Part shown: positions 1 through 11,800 of the stretch, piece after piece
Numbering within the stretch: position 1 is the stretch's first letter
Layout: the number at the start of each line of letters is the position of its first letter
Source of the DNA: Sphaeroforma sirkka
Lineage: Eukaryota; Opisthokonta; Ichthyosporea; Ichthyophonida
Direction: 5' to 3'
Length of the DNA stretch: 64,000 nt
Assembly: GCA_001586965.3 (NCBI GenBank)
Contig: LUCW03001696.1
Location: 1-64,000 of the forward strand
Position numbers and translations under genes: made by a program
The notes under the pieces: model-generated
Told to the model about the DNA's origin: nothing
Seen by the model: only the letters and a program-made list of their open reading frames with translations
The model's database searches: none

Positions 1-430
1 CCTCTGGAGACGATCCGCGGTGCAGATTGGAGGACGTCCGCGTTAGTGGAATTGACAAGGGAATCAGCAGTGCATTCATGCTGCGGTCAAGAATTTTTTA
101 GCACTCGTTCATGGCGTTGCGCAGCTGGGCCTCGTCTTAACAATGTAAAGCACTCAAGAACTGGAGTGAGTTGTTCAGCGCACTCTAACCAAAGCAGTTA
201 AACTGTAGACAATTTCTTAGCTTGTATGGACTGGAGGGCTGGGGCCTAGCGTCTGTTGAAGACAGTTGCAGCACTTTTGAGTATCAGTTTATCTAGGTTG
301 GAAATCACTTGCCAGGAGATGTGGGGAGCGGCAAGTGCTATGATGCCAAGACCATATACTACACGTGATCGAATAAATACTTTGTATATAAAAAAAGAAA
401 ATGTATGGGTGTAATTGTGGTCCAACATTG
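1..430 (-). pseudogene. LINE-like reverse transcriptase remnant (thumb region)
   Basis: Reading the minus strand from about 428 to 246 gives 60 codons that include YKVFIRSRVVYGL followed by a helix-like stretch (ISNLDKLILKSAA). This matches the pattern just after the RT palm of non-LTR retrotransposons, where a Y-K-S/V...R-S-R-L/V-x-Y-G block precedes an L-x-x-L-x-x-x-L-x-x helix. The same frame continues toward position 1 with stop codons, so it is decayed. No APE endonuclease or catalytic Y/F-A-D-D box is visible, and the 5' part would lie where element A1 begins. The family match is by pattern only; a chance frame is possible. Confidence 0.42.
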
Positions 431-445
431 GAAATCAGCTGTGTA

Positions 446-840
446 TGTAGAAATACGGCCTCCGGTCAGTCTAAAATATCAAGATCAATTGAGATAATAC
501 ATTGGTTTTATTTGTATTTTAAATAATTTAGTACAAGCTCTTTTTCCAATATTTCCAAAGTGTTCTAAATTCACTTTGATGGCTCCAATAGCCTAGTATT
601 TGGTATGACTCATCTACTTGGACCTATTTGAGACATTAGTAGATGTAGGATATTATAAACTAAATTTTATAATCTCCGAACTACTACTTATAGATTTTGG
701 TCCTCCGCCAATCTCCAAAATCCAATAAGTCTTTTTTTTCTTTTTTTAACTTTTCTTCAGATGGAACTTTTATTTATATCAGCTAATGTATTAACGTGAC
801 TTACGTTATTATGTCTATTTACAAATTAGGCAAGTGGTCA
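446..840 (+). repeat. LTR-A, partial copy
   Basis: Matches the first two thirds of the complete 595-bp A LTR at 12087-12681, in the same orientation and with the same TGTAGAAATACGG start. The bases to its left (gtgta) do not recur beside any other LTR, so no target-site duplication was found. Confidence 0.85.
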
Positions 841-847
841 TTCTGAG

Positions 848-2050
848 TTGAGCCTGCCGAGGATACTGTTGGGGAAGCAAATTCTGAGGTTGGTACAGAG
901 GATTATTCTGAGGATGACTCGTCGGATCCTAAAGCCTTGGAAGAAGAAGAGGTATCTACTACCGCGGAAAGGCTCGCCAGCGTCCGTGTATCACCTAGGA
1001 GTGAAGCTCAGGACCCCAGCTTGCCCCCCTGACCACGTGCCGTCAAATATTGGGGATAAACGTCGAAAGGCTGGAAAATTCGTGGATACGAATGACGGGG
1101 ACATTACAACTCCACATCTAAAGGACACTCCAGCACAAATCCGGAGTGAAAAGGAAGTATTGGACCTGTCCGAAAATTTCGGCTTCGCCATCGATGGAGA
1201 AGCCATTCCATTCAGCTCAAATCTTGGGGCCGAAGCTGAGGACGCCATAACTCGACAACGAGTGGTTGGATCCTCTCAATCTCAACGCCAATTGAACTGC
1301 ACTGAAGCGCTCTTGAAGGAGCTAGCGGCAGCAACAGTTGTGGATCCCTCTATCTACTGGTTTACCAGCCAGTACGTGTACCACTAAGCCAGTTACCACT
1401 GGTGAGAGAGGAAATATTTCAAAATTTAATCTCTATAGCTCTGATGCTACCATTGACCATCCTCTTGACAAACCTAACCCTGTCAGAGGATATGATCGTA
1501 TGGAACTCGATGAGGCTTACCATCCTCGTAATATCGACCCTCATTTACCAACCAACCCTGGTAATCACGATTTTGGCAATCGCTACACCAGTACCTCGTT
1601 AGAGAGTTCCCGCTCTAATCCTGAGGATGAGGAAGTGAGAACCAGACATACTCGTCTCAGGCTATTACGCTCTGGTATTCAAGTCCTTGAGGACCGTCCA
1701 TTGAATGACTCTGACCTTGACGATAGGAAAGCGGATAACATTCGCTATCTAATCGATAACAAGAGAAAGGAAATAGACACTATCTCGGCACTAGCAGCCC
1801 GTAGCACTGAGCATGAGCCTCGTGAACACTTAGAACCAAGCTTTATAAAGCAGCTAGGTAACGCGCAGGCTGAGGTCGATTTCTCTACTAATGAGAGTAC
1901 AGTGGAGACACTGAAGGCCTTCGGCCAACTTAAGGAGTCTGCCAGCCTAGGGATAAGCAGATGATGAATGCCTTTATTCATTTCTGTGAGCCAGGTGAAT
2001 GGCGAACTATCTTGAAGGCACATGAGCCCAACTGGAAAGCCCTACCCTAG
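848..2050 (+). pseudogene. A1 gag remnant
   Basis: Codons here match the gag region of A4 (29786-31088, minus). They include the acidic N-terminal stretch, a FGFAIDGEAIPF block, and the later charged helical region with ESTVETLKAF. Gag would package element RNA in cytoplasmic particles. The zinc-knuckle part seen in A2 and A4 is not in this piece. The copy is broken, with a few breaks. Several unrelated frames overlap it and were ignored. Confidence 0.7.
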
Positions 2051-2076
2051 CACCAGTTGCGTGATAATATACTTAA

Positions 2077-2431
2077 TGTAAACTTCGATGGAAATTACTA
2101 GGTTTCAAACTATATTAAACTAAAAAGTACAACTTAGTCAGTTAGGATTTAGCAGTGGTAGCTTGTGTAAGAATGATCGGGACTGCCTCTGGTTAAGAGC
2201 CCTAAATATCCTCGATCACACAGGGCGTACCTCTAGCTGTTCTTTATTGAATAATTTTCACTAGAAGTACTAAGTGTTCATGACCACATGCCTAATTTGT
2301 AAATAGACATAATAACATAAGTCACGTTAATACATTAGCTGATATAATTAAAGTTCCATCTGAAGAAAAGTTAAAAAAAAGAAAAGACTTATTGGATTTT
2401 GGAGATTGGCGGGAGGACCAAAATCTATAAG
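2077..2431 (-). repeat. LTR-A, partial copy in minus orientation
   Basis: Starts TGTAAACTTCGATGG, the outer end of a minus-strand A LTR, and matches the left part of the complete LTR that begins at 2432. The two lie directly head to tail. This could be an insertion of one LTR into another or unequal recombination. Confidence 0.85.
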
Positions 2432-3019
2432 TGTAAACTTCGATGGAAATTACTAGGTTTCAAACTATATTAAACTAAAATACAATTTAGTCAGTTAGGA
2501 TTCTTGTGTAAGAATGATCGGGACTGCCTCTTGTTAAGAGCCTAAATATCCTCAATCACACAGGGCGTACCTCTAGCTGTTCTTTATTGAATAATTTTCA
2601 CTAGAAGTACTAAGTGTTCATGACCACTTGCCTAATTTGTAAATAGACATAATAACGTAAGTCACGTTAATACATTAGCTGATATAAATAAAGTTCCATC
2701 TGAAGAAAAGTTAAAAAAAAAAAGAAAAGACTTATTGGATTTTGAGATTGGCGGGAGGACCAAAATCTATAAGTAGTAGTTCGGAGATTATAAAATTTTA
2801 GTTTATAATATCCTACATCTACTAATGTCTCAAATAGGTCCAAGTAGATGAGTCATACCAAATACTCAGGCTATTGGAGCCATCAAAGTGAATTTAGAAC
2901 ACTTTGGAAATATTGGAAAAAGAGCTTGTACTAAATTATTTAAAATACAAATAAAAAAACCAATGTATTTTCTCAATTGATCTTGATATTTTAGACTGAC
3001 CGGAGGCCGTATTTCTACA
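2432..3019 (-). repeat. LTR-A, complete, 3' LTR of A2
   Basis: 588 bp, bounded by TGTAAACTTCG on the left and TATTTCTACA on the right (TG...CA on both strands). It is followed by a pyrimidine-rich junction that reads as a purine tract on the coding strand. Confidence 0.9.
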
Positions 3020-3036
3020 TAGCCCCCAGTAGCTTT
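3020..3036 (-). other. Polypurine tract of A2
   Basis: On the minus strand the bases just before the 3' LTR read AAGCTACTGGGGGCTA. The same tract precedes the A3 LTR (12070-12086) and follows each minus-strand A LTR in the array. This is the expected position of the plus-strand primer in LTR elements. The G-run varies between five and six. Confidence 0.6.
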
Positions 3037-3145
3037 TAGAACTACGAACGTACGTTAAGATACGATCTAGTTGGTAAAGCGAAAACCAAAGTAAAAAACG
3101 GCTTCGGTAATGACTTATCCAGTAAGTATGTGCCTATATGTACGA

Positions 3146-6100
3146 GTTCAAGACTCATGTTGTACTCTATGTCGTTTTGTATTTGGTCCAGTAATCATTT
3201 CCGATGTAGGCGCCTTACGTCTATTATTTGGTAAGGTAGCCAAAGGCTGTTCTTCATTAGTAGGTAAGTTTGAACATTTTTTCTGCACTGTTGGTAAGCA
3301 GATCAGAAAGTTTAGTCACGTAGGAAGTAGGTAGCAAATAGGAATTTCAGATCCGTTAGGGTTTGTAGTCACCTGAGGAAACCCTTTTCGTTTATCTCGT
3401 GTGTGTTCTTATGTAAACGCTTATTTCATTTCTTATTAAAGATAAGAAGAAAGTCGCGAGATTCACGAAATGCATCGGAGGTTAGCCAAGCTACTGTCTC
3501 ATCCATGAAACGGGTCTTGTAGTAAGTGTAACCGTCTTCGGATGTTTTGTCAATTATATCTTTGACTTGTGACTCCATAACTGGTACATCAGAATCAAAT
3601 GAGCGAGCGAATGAGAGTTCGGAGATAGGGATACGGTGAGTGCCTAGATTAGTTGCGCTAGTACCATCAATGTTATTCACTTCTCGTAAGTATCACTCTT
3701 CTCATCATGGTAGGAAATAACAAAAGATCCTATCGTCTTAGAAGAGAGTTCGGTAACGTTGGCGTTTCGATTTATAATGTTAACGTAATCGCCGACTTTG
3801 AACTAAACAATGTTCTTAGTGTTATTCCATCGGTCATACGCTTTAAGTAGGACGCGATTTTGTGCTCGAGTAAACAGGGGTAAACAACGTTCTGCATATG
3901 CTCGATCTTTTGTAGCCACGGGGTAGCGTGTTTCTCGGGCGCAGTTTTATCAAACGTTGCTTGTAATTCACTATAGCGGCCAAAGAAATAGTGAAACGGA
4001 GTGTTCCAGTTTGAGGATTCATGCAGTTATTCATTTGAGTCTGAACCCATTTCAAATGAATAAGGCCACATATCCTCAACGTCGTCTAGTGCGGTACGCA
4101 AGAGTTTCTTAAGTTCTCTATGACGTGTCTCATTTGCACCCTGCGTTTGAGGTTTGTAAAGGAACACCACGCCTATGGGTCATGCCTGATACGAGTATAA
4201 GTGCCTCCATTACGTCGGTACAAAACTCACTACCGTTATCAGAACATAGTACTCGGGGGAAACCGAAGTCATTAAAGACGTGATAGTATAATTCTGCCAC
4301 TGTTTGTGGACATTTGTTCGGTATTGCATAAAGCAAGTTATAGCCCGAAGCCACACATAAGAAATGAGAGATATGTACATCGCCAGTATGCTTGGATCGC
4401 GGGAGTTTAACCAAATCGACTATGACTCGGCGCATCGGTTGGTCTTCTGTCACACTTTTAGGGGTGCCCAACCGTATCGCTTGATCTGGTTCTTTTCACA
4501 ATCAGTACAGCGTCGGTATACTTCACGTATGGTTTCTTTCAGCGCCGGGTGATCAAGCCCTGCACGAATAGCCATTTTATAAGTATGCTCATATGCTCGA
4601 TGCGTTAAATTATGTATAATTTTAACTCTACTTTCGAGCTCCTCTAAGTCAGTCAGATTCTGCGTAACGCTGGCTGGATGAACCATAGTCCTGTTGGAAA
4701 GGGCAACCTCAGTATCAGGAGGGGTAGAGTCCTGAGATACATAATTGACAACATTGGATTGTTGAAGTATCTTCTTCAGTTGTTTCGCAACTCCTGGCTG
4801 TTCTTTAAGCAGCGCTTTAAGTAGTTGAGTGCGAGCTTCAGGTTCTCTTAGAGTTTTGAGTCTTTGATCCATGGCCTTAGCTAGTTCCATGTTTTTACGA
4901 TCTAATGCCGTTTCAATCGGCATTACCTCGACTGCAATCTTGTTGGGTGCATGTGTTGTACGAGTCTTGAGCTTTTGTTCAAACTCTTTAGACTCCTCTA
5001 GTTTAGCTAAGAATTCGGTTGAGGGTTTCCACTTAGTGGTACCTGCAGGACCGATGCGACAAACAATGGTGTGTTTCCAAGGCGTCTTCTTAATAGAATA
5101 GGATCCCTGATACAAGAACGTGTCGGTTTCACGGTCGACATAAATAGGTTCGTCTTGAATCATATTAATTAAATCACGTATCCATGGGTCGAAGTTACGT
5201 AAGGGACAACACAGCGTAATGGTAGATTTAGTAATATTAACATAATTTAACAACTGTGCGATAAGTTGACAAGGTGGGTTAGCCCACGCATTATGCTTTG
5301 ATAAGTCAAGCTGAAATGCATTACCTTTTAGGATGAGTCAACGACCTATATTCAGAAACCTGTTTGTTATGTTCTGCGGCGAACATATCAACAGTAAATG
5401 GACCCCATCGTGATTGAGCGAGGTTAAACCATTTCTTATTTAGCATCCAATCGGTTGCTAATAACTCTTTGACTGTTTTCTGGTAGTCGGGCACAAGTCG
5501 AGAGAGCATGTCAGGAAGATGGTTATGTATTCCTGGTATGTGTGTTATATTAAAAGCGAACTTGGCAATAATGTCCTGCCAGCGGCTCACCAACTGTGAA
5601 TCAGGGTTCATATCTTTTAAGTATGTTAAAGACTTTTGATCACAGGCGACAGTAAAGTAACTTCCATAAAGGTAGTCTTTAAACTGTCTTAGCGCAGTAA
5701 CTATAGCAAGGAGCTCTTGTTTAACGGTAGGGTAATTCCGTTGACTCTTATTATAACTCTTGCTAAAGAATTGTATGTAGCGCGGTTTACCATTTATCGT
5801 TTGGTAAAGCACTCCACCTACCGCTCGATCTGAAGCGTCGGTTGCTACTTGGAATGGGACACCATCCACAGGGCACTGCATGATGGGTGCGTCCATTACT
5901 TTACTTTTGACTAGTTTAAATGCATCATCACATTCTTTAGTCCAAAGCTTTCCCAAAGGTCCTTTGTGCAGCCGTAGGTGACTGAAAGGCTTTAAGTAAT
6001 GAGAAAGATGCGGTACCGAATCCGAGAAGAAGTTAACAAACCCACACACAGAGTTCACATCTCTTCCAGTAATTGGTGTTGATAAATCCAACAGAAACTG

Positions 6101-7359
6101 CTTCTTGCCAGGATCAATTTCTACCCCTGCTGCAGATACTTTGTAGCCAAGTAAGTGTATAGTATCTTTAGCAAAAGAACACTTGTCTTCGTTAATCTTA
6201 AGTTTAGCATGATTAAGTCGCTTTAAGACTTCTTTAACGAGTTTAGCATGTTCATGTGCTGTCTTTGTAAAGATAACTATATCATCTAAATAGACTGATA
6301 CGTTATACGACAGGTCCGCAAATAGTTCCATCATAACTTGTTGGAAGAAAGAAGGTAACATGTGTAAGCCTTCAGGTGCACCTTTAAACTGGTACTTCTT
6401 ACCTTGCCAAGTAAAGGAAAAGTATTTCCTATGAGGCTCATATATCTGTAGTTGATGGAATGCAGCTTTTAAGTCTATCTTGGAAAAGATAGTCGCACCT
6501 CCATTTTGCGTAGTATCTCGCTTATCTTAGGTAAGGGAAAACTATGTTGCGGAATTAGTTTGTTGATTGGCGACAGGTCTAGTACTACTCTTGTTTTACT
6601 AAACGTTCCATCAGATTTATATTGATCGACCGCTAAGAGAGCTAAGTTAACTGGGGTTGCATCATAATTGATTTCAATTAGACCCTGTTTTAACCAATCT
6701 TCGATTTGGGTTTTGACAACGTCTTTGTGTCTCCAACTCACGTAGTTATGTGAAGAACACTTTAACTTAGAAAAGTCGACGTTTGTTAAGTCAAGTCTAA
6801 CGTACCCATTAGAGAACTTAAACATACACCAGTCAGTTATTGCAATCTTCCTGTTTTGTATAATTAAGTCCATAATTATATCGGTGAAGTGCGGAATCAT
6901 ATCCTTTGCTTCACCTTCCGGAGGTTTAGGTATCTTTAACATATTATCATCTGACTGATCTTTATTCGGGTCTAGCCCATTAGGCAGACCAGTGAGTGTT
7001 ATACCTAAACTGAGAAGATCAGTCATACCTATAATTAAAACGTATTTCTGAGACATGTCAGTAACGATTAGGTGAGTCTTCACTTCTCTTCTATCCGACA
7101 GCATTATGTGTGCATAGTCAATGGCTTGTTCGCAAGTAGTAACTTTGCCATTTCCCAAGATTAAATCAGTTGTCTCGTTATGGACAGCCATATCTGTAGC
7201 GTAGGCTACTCGGCATGAGATAGCAGAGACTTCAGCCCCTGGATCAAATAGTGCCATAACTTTTTCTCCATTTACGAAAACTGTTTGAAAGATACGTTCA
7301 TCTCCTTTGGTATAGATTTTATTGAACATTTTCTCATAATCTTGCTCCAGTGCGCACAT
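3146..7359 (-). pseudogene. A2 pol remnant: protease-RT-RNase H-Dam-like-integrase-chromodomain-like
   Basis: From the right: an aspartic protease with FDPGAEVSAI near 7240; RT with VVLDLSPINKLIPQ near 6560 and the catalytic YLDD box near 6290; RNase H with VATDASDRAVGG near 5840; a Dam-like block with VDMFAAEHNKQ and NPPC near 5390-5270; an integrase H-H-C-C finger near 4600-4510; and the DDE core near 4440-4180 (DLVKLPRSKHTG, CSDNGSEF). The tail carries a GPF-like segment and YYKTRFMDETVAWL, a chromodomain-like strand set. The order RT-RH-IN defines Ty3/gypsy. It is broken, with several breaks, and not expected to be expressed whole. Confidence 0.85.
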
Positions 7360-7384
7360 ATGGTACTGTCAGTGCTTAACTTGG

Positions 7385-8698
7385 ACGTCTGGTAAGTCCT
7401 TGCAATCCTCTTTGTGCCAACCGTTAGTACCCTTGCAAGTAGCACACTCTTTCATATAGTGTCCAAAATCTGGCTTGCCTGGTGCACACTTAACAGGGTC
7501 GTGTCTACCATTCCACTTGCCATTACGTTTTGTGAGGTTGTAACCACACTTCTTGCAAGGCGCTCACCTTCTTATCACCTTCGGTTCGGTAGAAGTAGAG
7601 CCAGTACCCCTCCAGTAGTAGTGAGGTTTCTTAGTACTACGCGCAGTATTAGTCTCTACTGCGTTTCGCTTAGTGGGCTGGGTGTAGCTCGTGGTACTAA
7701 GTACTCTAGTAGAGGAATTGGTATGCTTGTGTACTATCTTCTCAAAGACAGACCAAGGCATAGATCGCAAATCACCATAGGCGATGATGTCATCATTGAC
7801 TTTCTTAAAGAGGTTAGCTCCCAGAGTCTCCATCATCTGACAAATTAATAAATATTCGCCAGTATAGGTACGACCACCCATCCGAGTATTCATATGTGTC
7901 ATATGAGCTAGAGCACCTCGAATAGTGGTATCGTTCGCAAAGAACTTGTGAGACTCTAGAAGTTCACGGTCACGTGCATCTTCAAAAAAAAGGTGTTAAG
8001 TATATTATCACGCAACTGGTGCCAGGGTAGGGCTTTCCAGTTGGGCTCATGAGCTTCAAGATAGTTCGCCATTCACCTGGCTCACAGAAATGAATAAAGG
8101 CATTCATCATCTGCTTATCCCTAAGGCTGGCAGACTCCTTAAGTTGGTCGAAGGCCTTCAGTGTCTCCACTGTACTCTCATTAGTAGAGAAATCGACCTC
8201 AGCCTGCGCGTTACCTAGCTGCTTTATAAAGCTTGGTTCTAAGTGTTCACGAGGCTCATGCTCAGTGCTACGGGCTGCTAGTGCCAAGATGGTGTCTATT
8301 TCCTTTCTCTTGTTATCGATTAGATAGCGAATGTTATCCGCTTTCCTATCGTCAAGGTCAGAGTCATTCAATAGACGGTCCTCAAGGACTTGCATACCAG
8401 AGCGTAATAGCCTGAGACGAGTATGTCTGGTTCTCACTTCCTCATCCTCAGGATTAGAGCGGGAACTCTCTAACGAGGTACTGGTGTAGCGATTGCCAAA
8501 ATCGTGATTACCAGGGTTAGTTGGCAAATGAGGGTCGATATTACGAGGATGATAAGCCTCATCGAGTTCCATACGATCATATCCTCTGACAGGGTTAGGT
8601 TTGTCAAGAGGATGGTCGATGGTAGCATCAGAGCTATAGAAATTAAATTTTGAAATATTATCTCTCTCGCCAGTGGTAACTGGCTTAGTGGTAAACAT
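7385..8698 (-). pseudogene. A2 gag remnant with two Cys/His clusters
   Basis: Minus-strand gag of lineage A. The C-terminal part (about 7390-7560) holds two metal-binding-like clusters, best read in the sister copy A4: CX2CX14HX4C and CX2CX6HX3C, neither being the usual CX2CX4HX4C knuckle. The central part (about 7564-7902) is basic and S/T rich; the N-terminal half (7982-8698) is charged and helical. It is broken, with a few breaks. Confidence 0.75.
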
Positions 8699-8746
8699 AC
8701 TGGCTGGTAAACCAGTAGGTCTCGGGTTCGAAACCCGGGTTTTAGG
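8674..8746 (+). other. tRNA-shaped sequence (Thr-GGT-like) at an element junction
   Basis: An A-box-like TGGCTTAGTGG at 8681 and a perfect B box GGTTCGAAACC at 8725 lie 44 bp apart, the spacing of a tRNA gene. An anticodon-type stem (8699-8703 with 8712-8716) encloses a loop that would present GGT. A five-base variable region and a T arm (8722-8738) follow, with four Watson-Crick pairs and one wobble pair. The D stem and acceptor pair poorly and the anticodon loop has eight bases, so it is not a normal functional tRNA. Its first half is also element A gag sequence (compare 30440-30482); only the T arm is foreign to gag. Confidence 0.45.
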
Positions 8747-8759
8747 GTTTAGGGTTTAG
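8740..8759 (+). repeat. Short TTTAGGG telomere-type repeat
   Basis: About 2.7 units of TTTAGGG, with one extra T in the first. The G-rich strand runs left to right, as on a chromosome end capping the sequence to its left. TTTAGGG is the telomere repeat of plants, many alveolates and oomycetes. The tract sits exactly where A2 stops and A3 begins. Confidence 0.7.
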
Positions 8760-8832
8760 ATGGGTACGTTAGACTTGACTTAACAAACGTCGACTTCTCT
8801 AAGTTAAAGTGTCCTTCACATAACTACGTGAG

Positions 8833-11800
8833 TTGGAGACACAAGACGTTGTCAAGACCCAAATCGAAGATTGGTTAAAACAGGGTCTAATTGAAATCAA
8901 TTATGATGCAACCCCGGTTAACTTAGCTCTCTTAGCGGTCGATCAATATAAATCTGATGGAACGTTTAGTAAAACAAGAGTAGTACTAGACCTGTCGCCA
9001 ATCAACAAACTGATTCCGCAACATAGTTTTCCCTTAATGGAGGTTGCGACTATCTTTTTCAAGATAGACTTAAAAGCTGCATTTCATCAACTACAGATAT
9101 ATGAGCCTCATAGGAAATACTTTTCCTTTACTTGGCAAGGTAAGAAGTACCCCTTTGGGAAAGCTTTGGACTAAAGAATGTGATGATGCATTTAAACTAG
9201 TCAAAAGTAAAGTAATGGACGCACCCATCATGCAGTGCCCTGTGGATGGTGTCCCATTCCAAGTAGCAACCGACGCTTCAGATCGAGCGGTAGGTGGAGT
9301 GCTTTACCAAACGATAAATGGTAAACCGCGCTACATACAATTCTTTAGCAAGAGTTATAATAAGAGTCAACGGAATTACCCTACCGTTAAACAAGAGCTC
9401 CTTGCTATAGTTACTGCGCTAAGACAGTTTAAAGACTACCTTTATGGAAGTTACTTTACTGTCGCCTGTGATCAAAAGTCTCTAACATACTTATAAGATA
9501 TGAACCCTGATTCACAGTTGGTGAGCCGCTGGCATGACATTATTGCCAAGTTCGCTTTTAATATAATACACATACCAGGAATACATAACCATCTTCCTGA
9601 CATGCTCTCTCGACTTGTGCCCGACTACCAGAAAACAGTCAAGGAGTTATTAGCAACCGATTGGATGCTAAATAAGAAATGGTTTAACCTCGCTCAATCA
9701 CGATGGGGTCCATTTACTGTTGATATGTTCGCCGCAGAACATAACAAACAGGTTTCTGAATATAGGTCGTTGACTCATCCTAAAGGTGATGCATTTCAGC
9801 TTGACTTATCAAAGCATAATGCGTGGGCTAACCCACCTTGTCAACTTATCGCACAGTTGTTAAATTATGTTAATATTACTAAATCTACCATTACGCTGTG
9901 TTGTCCTTACGTAACTCCGACCCATGGATACGTGATTTAATTAATATGATTCAAGACGAACCTATTTATGTCGACCGTGAAACCGACACGTTCTTGTATC
10001 AGGGATCCTATTCTATTAAGAAGACGCCTTGGAAACACACCATTGTTTGTCGCATCGGTCCTGCAGGTACCACTAAGTGGAAACCTCAACCGAATTCTTA
10101 GCTAAACTAGAGGAGTCTAAAGAGTTTGAACAAAAGCTCAAGACTCGTACAACACATGCACCCAACAAGATTGTAGTCGAGGTAATGCCGATTGAAACGG
10201 CATTAGATCGTAAAAAACATGGAACTAGCTAAGGCCATGGATCAAAGACTCAAAACTCTAAGAGAACCTGAAGCTCGCACTCAACTACTTAAAGCGCTGC
10301 TTAAAGAACAGCCAGGAGTTGCGAAACAACTGAAGAAGATACTTCAACAATCCAATGTTGTCAATTATGTATCTCAGGACTCTACCCTCCTGATACTGAG
10401 GTTGCCCTTTCCAACAGGACTATGGTTCATCCAGCCAGCGTTACGCAGAATCTGACTGACTTAGAGGAGCTCGAAAGTAGAGTTAAAATTATACATAATT
10501 TAACGCATCGAGCATATGAGCATACTTATAAAATGGCTATTCGTGCAGGGCTTGATCACCCGGCGCTGAAAGAAACCATACGTGAAGTATACCGACGCTG
10601 TACTGATTGTGAAAAGAACCAGATCAAGCGATACGGTTGGGCACCCCTAAAAAAAGTGTGACAGAAGACCAACCGATGCGCCGAGTCATAGTCGATTTGG
10701 TTAAACTCCCGCGATCCAAGCATACTGGCGATGTACATATCTCTCATTTCTTATGTGTGGCTTCGGGCTATAACTTGCTTTATGCAATACCGAACAAATG
10801 TCCACAAACAGTGGCAGAATTATGCTATCACGTCTTTAATGACTTCGGTTTCCCCGAGTACTATGTTCTGATAACGGTAGTGAGTTTTGTACCGACGTAA
10901 TGGAGGCACTTATACTCGTATCAGGCATGACCCATAGGCGTGGTGTCCCTTACAAACCTCAAACGCAGGGTGCAAATGAGACACGTCATAGAGAACTTAA
11001 GAAACTCTTGCGTACCGCACTAGACGACGTTGAGGATATGTGGCCTTATCATTTGAAATGGGTTCAGACTCAAATGAATAACTGCATGAATCCTCAAACT
11101 GGAACACTCCCGTTTCACTATTTCTTTGGCCGCTATAGTGAATTACAAGCAACATTTGATAAAACTGCGCCCGAGAAACACGTTACCCCGTGGCTACAAA
11201 AGATTGAGCATATGCAGAACGTTGTTTACCCGTGTTTACTCGAGCACAAGAATCGTGTCCTACTTAAAGCGTATGACCGATGGAATAACACTAAGAACAT
11301 TGTTCAGTTCAAAGTCGGCGATTACGTTAACATCATAAATCGAAACGCCAACGTTACCGAACTCTCTTCTAAGACGATAGGACCTTTTTTTAATTTCCTA
11401 CCATGATGAGAAGAGTGATACTTACGAAGTAAAAAACATTGATGGTACTAGCGCAACTAATCTAGGCACTCACCGTATCCCTACCTCCGAACTCCCATTC
11501 GCTCGCTCATTTGATTCTGATGTACCAGTTATGGAGTCACAAGTCAAAGATATAATTGACAAAACATCCGAAGACGGTTACACTTACTACAAGACCCGTT
11601 TCATGAATGGGACAGTAGCTTGGCTAACCTCCGATGCATTTCGTGAATCTCGCGACTTTCTTCGTATCTTTAATAAGAAATGGAATAAGCGTTTACATAA
11701 GAACACACGAGATAAACGAAAAGGGTTTCCTCAGGTGACTACAAACCCTAACGGATCTGAAATTCCCTATTTGCTACCTACTTCCTACGTGACTAAACTT

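Larger units (their letters stand above)
446..2076 (+). mobile_element. Element A1: partial Ty3/gypsy LTR retrotransposon (fossil)
   Basis: A plus-strand copy of lineage A made of LTR sequence (446-840) and gag-region sequence (841-2076). The LTR begins TGTAGAAATACGG, the same start as the complete A LTRs at 12087 and (reversed) at 3019. The internal part encodes the gag seen also in A2 and A4. It is fragmentary and broken, with several breaks; no pol is attached. It meets a minus-strand A LTR at 2077. Similarity to the other A copies is high, so it is probably young. Confidence 0.8.
2432..8722 (-). mobile_element. Element A2: Ty3/gypsy LTR retrotransposon (fossil)
   Basis: Minus-strand element of about 6.3 kb with one complete LTR (2432-3019), a purine tract, pol (about 3146-7359) and gag (about 7385-8722). 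Order in the coding direction is gag, protease, RT, RNase H, Dam-like domain, integrase, then a GPF-type and chromodomain-like tail: a Metaviridae layout. The second LTR is not present; the right edge is the tRNA/TTTAGGG junction at 8674-8760, beyond which A3 runs on the opposite strand. It is broken, with roughly ten breaks, but otherwise close to A3 and A4, so probably young. Confidence 0.9.

Noticed and set aside
8674-8746. Functional tRNA-Thr gene
   Set aside because: Acceptor and D stems pair poorly and the anticodon loop has eight bases; half of it is gag sequence. Listed as tRNA-like only.
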